From contig RQOL01000466.1 in assembly GCA_013076295.1 (NCBI GenBank), positions 2,232,001-2,296,000 of the forward strand: a stretch of DNA of 64,000 nucleotides. The letters are read 5' to 3'. Shown in pieces: positions 60,701 to 64,000 of this stretch. The DNA is from Sanderia malayensis (lineage: Eukaryota > Cnidaria > Scyphozoa > Semaeostomeae > Pelagiidae). Each line of letters begins with the position of its first letter. Within the stretch, counting starts at the first letter, position 1. The translations under genes were made by a program, and so were the position numbers. A model generated the notes under the pieces. It saw only the letters and a program-made list of their open reading frames with translations. It ran no database searches and was not told the DNA's origin.

Positions 60701-62554
60701 AAGATTTTCCTTTTATTTTATTGTTGCTTTTATTTTACCTTGAGATTTGTTATAGCTGCAAGTTTCTTGTAAAAAAAATGGGTGTATATTTTGGTCGCAT
60801 GCATAAGAATATAGCCGCCGTCTAATATGTATCTTGAGCCAATTTGTATTGCAAAACATTGTCTCACATTTAATATAATAGTTTTTTTAGCTCAGTTCCT
60901 ATTTGTGTCAATAACATTTTAGTTAACTGGCAACCCGAAGTCAACTTCAAATCATCTGACAATTTTGATAATTTGGCGAGACGAAACACAAGATATTAAA
61001 TCTGGATTATCAAATCATAAATTGCTTGGCAAAGCTGAGTTTTGCAATTACAAATTAGCCAAGGTTTGGAATTGTTTTATTTTTCAATAATTTAACATTT
61101 AAAACGTTTTCTGATACCAAGATAACTAAATCGAAATTAATTTGCTACATAAATTAAAAGGAATATAGATATTAAAATAACAACACTACTCAATCAACGC
61201 ATTTCTTTTGTTTTTAGCATACAAAATCTTTTGAAACTGTCGACATAACAAACAGAAAACAACAGGTAAATTAAAATATACATCACTATCATAAATATAT
61301 GTACAGACCCAGTGTGCATCTTGGTATTAACAAACAAAAAGTTTTGTATGCAAATGTTAACGAATTTAGTCCTTGTGGGATCCGTAGAACATTGCATGTC
61401 TGAAATTTTTTATTTCAAGGTTGTTGGTCAATTACAAATTGAAATGGCGCTGATTTACGGCCCCTTCGGATATGGCCAATCTTTTCAGGTAAAATTCAAA
61501 CAAATTGCAATAAAAGTAAGAACAAAACGTGCAATTATGCATTGTCGATGTGAGCTTTGATATCGCTGGAGCGCAAATACTTAGGATGAAAATTTATTTG
61601 CTTTCACAGTTACAAAATCACTTGTATAAACCCGATGAAATGGTGAAAGTTTCATTTTACCCAAAAGTTACTCCATCCATTGATGGACCACAATTTAGAG
61701 GGTATGCAGTCTCATTATCAATTTCCATAAACCACGAAAATATATTGTATCATATTTCTTTTTGGCTCTGTTCATAGGTGATGTTATAAGAACAATTTCT
61801 TATTAATTTTGCACAGAAACTGCGTTTTTCCAAGAAAAATACTTCATCCAAGTTTTATTCCTTTCACTGGCAAAGCCACCCGCTTAGAACCAGCTATCAG
61901 TGAGACATATAGTAAGTGATTCTTAAAGCTATGCTTTAATTAACTACAACATAATTAACTCTTCCTCAGATTATTTATACCATTATTCTTAATTGGTTTC
62001 ATTTTAGAATTAGGACGCCGATAAGATCGTCAAGCTTTATTTTTTCCGTGACAGATACTGCATCCACAGTGTGCAAAATGACAAGCTTCCCAGCTCTTGT
62101 CAAGTCTATGACCAGGTAGTAAATAGTTATTCCCTTCTTTTTCCACGTAAAGATAAAGATACTAAACTTTCTTCTGCCCAATATTTATCTATTCTATGTG
62201 AAATTTAGATTGCCTGGACTACAGCGTGGATTATTGCAGCAAAAAACTAGAACAAAACGGATTGCATACTTGCGGGGTGTACTGCGAAACATAGTACGTC
62301 ATGCAACATATGATTATGTCTTCGATTACCTAATGCTCTTCATTGATACGTTCTTGTTGATCAGTGGCGTAACACAACGCATTTTCAAGCACAATGCTAA
62401 GGGCTCCAGAGGACCCCCAAGTATTTGCGCCCAAAGGGGCCCCCAAGAAGCCTATCAAAAGGGGGTTTTCAACTTGACTCAAGTATGTGGGCTTCAAAGC
62501 ACCACTTTCACAAATGATGGCCCCATTTATCCTTTACGCCACTGGTTTTCATGA
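57776..62554 (+). CDS. C2-domain protein, end disrupted by a transposon
   Basis: Nine phase-matched exons: 57776-57821, 57972-58081, 60369-60551, 60923-61063, 61420-61488, 61610-61701, 61817-61911, 62055-62115 and 62209-62554, 380 codons. A C2-like beta sandwich starts at about residue 53 (DGILAVRVFGCIGLSSSDLK, KPTWNECLFFP, LTILIIWRDE, LLGKAEFCNYKLA). The acidic Ca-binding residues of classical C2 domains are not all evident. Downstream sequence is basic (QQKTRTKRIAYLRG). I considered relation to CATSPERT/C2CD6-type sperm proteins but cannot support it. The ninth exon reads into a hAT-like MITE (62362-62544) and stops just beyond it at 62552, so about 60 C-terminal residues come from the element. 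Intron 2 (58082-60368) is filled with repeats. Confidence 0.7.
58109..58533. mobile_element. hAT non-autonomous element with perfect 8-bp TSD
   Basis: The 425-bp element begins CAGGGCCGCATTTA and ends TAAATGCGGCACTG (14-bp inverted ends, one mismatch). It is flanked by ATTGCATC on both sides (58101-58108, 58534-58541). Subterminal GGGCCC runs are typical. The 64-codon frame inside is not a transposase. Confidence 0.92.
58773..58843 (+). repeat. tRNA-derived segment in C2-gene intron
   Basis: GGGCTACGGTGGAGTACCGG resembles an A-box region and GGTTCGAAACC (58825-58835) is a near-perfect B-box. Stems are incomplete, so a tRNA pseudogene or SINE head is more likely than a functional tRNA. Confidence 0.45.
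58912..60264. repeat. Satellite with embedded TTAGGG tracts
   Basis: Ten units start at 58912, 59031, 59169, 59312, 59455, 59592, 59729, 59872, 60015 and 60159 (mostly 137-144 bp). Each has a unique half (TATGCGCAGTG...CTACTGCGCAGGAG...TGACGTAAT...) and a half made of 3-7 TTAGGG or variants (TTAGTG, TTAGGA), then GAAGCCGTAAAGGTGGGTG. Units 2-5 and 6-9 correspond one to one, giving a four-unit higher-order period of about 560 bp. It lies in intron 2 of the C2 gene. Confidence 0.92.
60268..60318. mobile_element. Solo end of the 22195 MITE family
   Basis: CAGGTTAGGTGAAGATTCAG through GCCATTGCCCTGGCTATA matches the right terminal repeat of the element at 22195-22376. It abuts the end of the satellite. 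Confidence 0.6.
62362..62544. mobile_element. hAT-like MITE in the last C2-gene exon
   Basis: Ends CAGTGGCGTAA and TTACGCCACTG are perfect 11-bp inverted repeats around 183 bp, with internal GGACCCCC and GGGGCCCCC runs. Flanking octamers (TTGTTGAT, GTTTTCAT) match at 5 of 8 positions only, so the duplication is decayed or absent. Confidence 0.7.
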
Positions 62555-62984
62555 CTTCCTATTGTTGATTATGTCATAATAAAACTGTCAGATCATAGCT
62601 TTTCACTCACAAATGAATAACAAAGTCGTTTTCTTCATGAATATAGGATGTTACGGATAACAATGATGAAAATTGATGCAAAAGGTTTTCAGACAAAATT
62701 TTTGCTTTCTTGGCTGGAATTTAACTGCGGATTTCTTTGCTTCCAAGCTGGAACTCTCTTCAATCCTCTACTTATATAACTTCAATTAAATGTTATCTAT
62801 ACTCGTTACATGTTAAATATTTTTGAAATAAATCGAATTTCTTCAGCTCTGAGTTACCTTTTATCCAAGCATTGTATGAAATGCAGATGCACTGATGACG
62901 TCATAACTTTACATGAATTTTCGTTCCGTGAACAAGTGCTGCTGCAGTGAAGTTCCGTTTCATACGTGAAAAGCATACTGCAAA
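62555..62984. other. Gap upstream of BLOC1S1
   Basis: Contains 3' flank of the C2 gene and the BLOC1S1 promoter. TGATGACGTCATAA (62893-62906) is a perfect CRE palindrome about 80 bp upstream of the BLOC1S1 start and is a likely promoter site. Confidence 0.5.
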
Positions 62985-63720
62985 ATGCTTTCCAGAGCCG
63001 TGAAAGACCATCAAGCAAAGCAGACCGTATTTAGGGAGAAGCAAGGTAAATTTATGTTTAGTGCAATCTTCTTTCTGCTTCAATTACGAATTTCTAAAGT
63101 AAATTACTAGCCATTCTGATATCAAATGAATAGAGCAGCATTTAAGTGGGCCTAAGTTGATTTGTTATGTTTTGAAGAACAACGGAAGAAAGAGGCTCTT
63201 GATGCTGTGTCTGAGTTCTCCAGCTCTTTCGTCGAAGCATTAAATTCAGAGTATGTATACTTTATGCGTAATATCTAGCATTTTTGACTTCTAACTCATC
63301 CTGCGTAAAATACTAAATGTTTATTCACAAAGTCTGACGACAAACGTATGCTAAATTATTTTAGTGTCGAAGCAGCTTACAACAACCAAAGAAGATTAGA
63401 AGCTGAAGCAAAACAGTTGCAGTATAATGTTTCAAAATTAACAAAACAATCTGCTCAATGGATTTCAATGATTGAAAATTTCAATGAATCATTAAAAGAA
63501 TTAGGTGATGTTGAAAATTGGGCAAAAACAATTGAAACTGATATGATGACTATTGCAAGTGCCTTAGAGTATGCATATAAAGGTACAAAAGGTTTTTCTA
63601 GAAAATATATATTATTTTTTGATATGCATATTATAAAATATATAATATATATTATTTTTTTACTTTTATGAATAATTTGCAATGCTACATTTTATTCTAG
63701 GTGATGGCCCTCAACAATAA
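62985..63720 (+). CDS. BLOC1S1: BLOC-1 subunit 1 (GCN5L1)
   Basis: Four exons (62985-63045, 63178-63250, 63365-63582, 63701-63720) encode 123 aa, close to the human 125. It begins MLSRAVKDHQAKQ, and exon 3 carries the family core AAYNNQRRLEAEAKQLQ, KQSAQWISMIENFN and LGDVENWAKTIETDMMTIAS. It is an all-helical coiled-coil subunit of BLOC-1 and BORC, which act in lysosome-related organelle biogenesis and lysosome positioning; the protein has also been linked to mitochondrial acetylation. A CRE palindrome lies upstream. Confidence 0.96.
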
Positions 63721-64000
63721 TGAGAAAAATATTTTTGCTGGAAGGTATCTTTATTGATGGGAAAACTTGCTATAACAATTCATTATTTATACACTGTAGA
63801 ATATTAATTCAAAGTGAGAACTATTAGTGCTGGTTTCGTTCCTGAGAATTTTTGTCTCACTTCTTTTTAATATTGACAATAATTTGTTCACCAACATAAT
63901 GATTTATTGTTCCTTTGTTTCGTTCTTGAATGTTCCTTGGTCTGAGTTTTGTCTACTACATACATTCGCCAACCAACTGTTATTGTTTCACGCAGACAGT
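63721..64000. other. Right-end flank
   Basis: AT-rich 3' flank of BLOC1S1; nothing further recognised. Confidence 0.4.

Noticed and set aside
62055..62115. Earlier acceptor at 62007 for C2-gene exon 8
   Set aside because: It would enter an immediate TAA in the required phase; TGACAG at 62054 keeps the frame.

Overview
This is nuclear DNA of an animal. It is AT-rich, with GT-AG introns of roughly 50-600 bp, conserved metazoan proteins (V-ATPase subunit a, RACGAP1, PSMD3, p23, ZNF830, BLOC1S1), TTAGGG interstitial repeats and many small non-autonomous DNA transposons. A class A GPCR with an intronless reading frame, an orphan bHLH factor and a four-repeat secreted protein of a type I recall from marine invertebrates make a cnidarian, probably an anthozoan, my best guess. 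That assignment is inference; no rRNA or mitochondrial marker is present.

Layout. 1-22 kb is gene-poor: a single-exon bHLH gene (+, 3256-3951), a 61-bp minisatellite, perfect foldback hairpins, a 188-bp tandem duplication, a GPCR (-, 14180-15229) with probable 5' noncoding exons reaching about 19.3 kb, and an unrecognised secreted protein (+, 20270-21332 or 21791). 22.6-57.4 kb is gene-dense and every gene lies on the minus strand: p23/PTGES3, a secreted tandem-repeat protein, V-ATPase subunit a, an IQ-motif protein, a small Cys-rich secreted protein, a four-TM protein, RACGAP1, ZNF830 and PSMD3. From 57.8 kb the plus strand is used: a C2-domain gene starting 369 bp from PSMD3 (divergent promoter), then BLOC1S1.

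I assembled the large genes exon by exon from splice sites and reading phase. ATP6V0A closes at 852 codons, RACGAP1 at 649, ZNF830 at 299, PSMD3 at 491 and BLOC1S1 at 123, all in frame from ATG to stop. The genes are mostly unrelated housekeeping functions (endolysosomal acidification and BLOC-1, proteasome, cytokinesis, spliceosome-linked zinc finger, Hsp90 co-chaperone), so the window reads as ordinary gene neighbourhood and not as a functional cluster.

Most notable observations: (1) a pair of mutually exclusive exons in V-ATPase subunit a, separated by only 34 nt and phase-locked so that joint inclusion gives a stop; (2) duplicated N-terminal coding exons in RACGAP1; (3) a 10-copy satellite with TTAGGG tracts inside every unit and a four-unit higher-order period of about 560 bp, inside an intron of the C2 gene; (4) a U12-like intron and a GC-AG intron in ZNF830; (5) a six-cysteine secreted peptide with a mirror-symmetric spacing; (6) a transposon that supplies the stop codon of the C2 gene.
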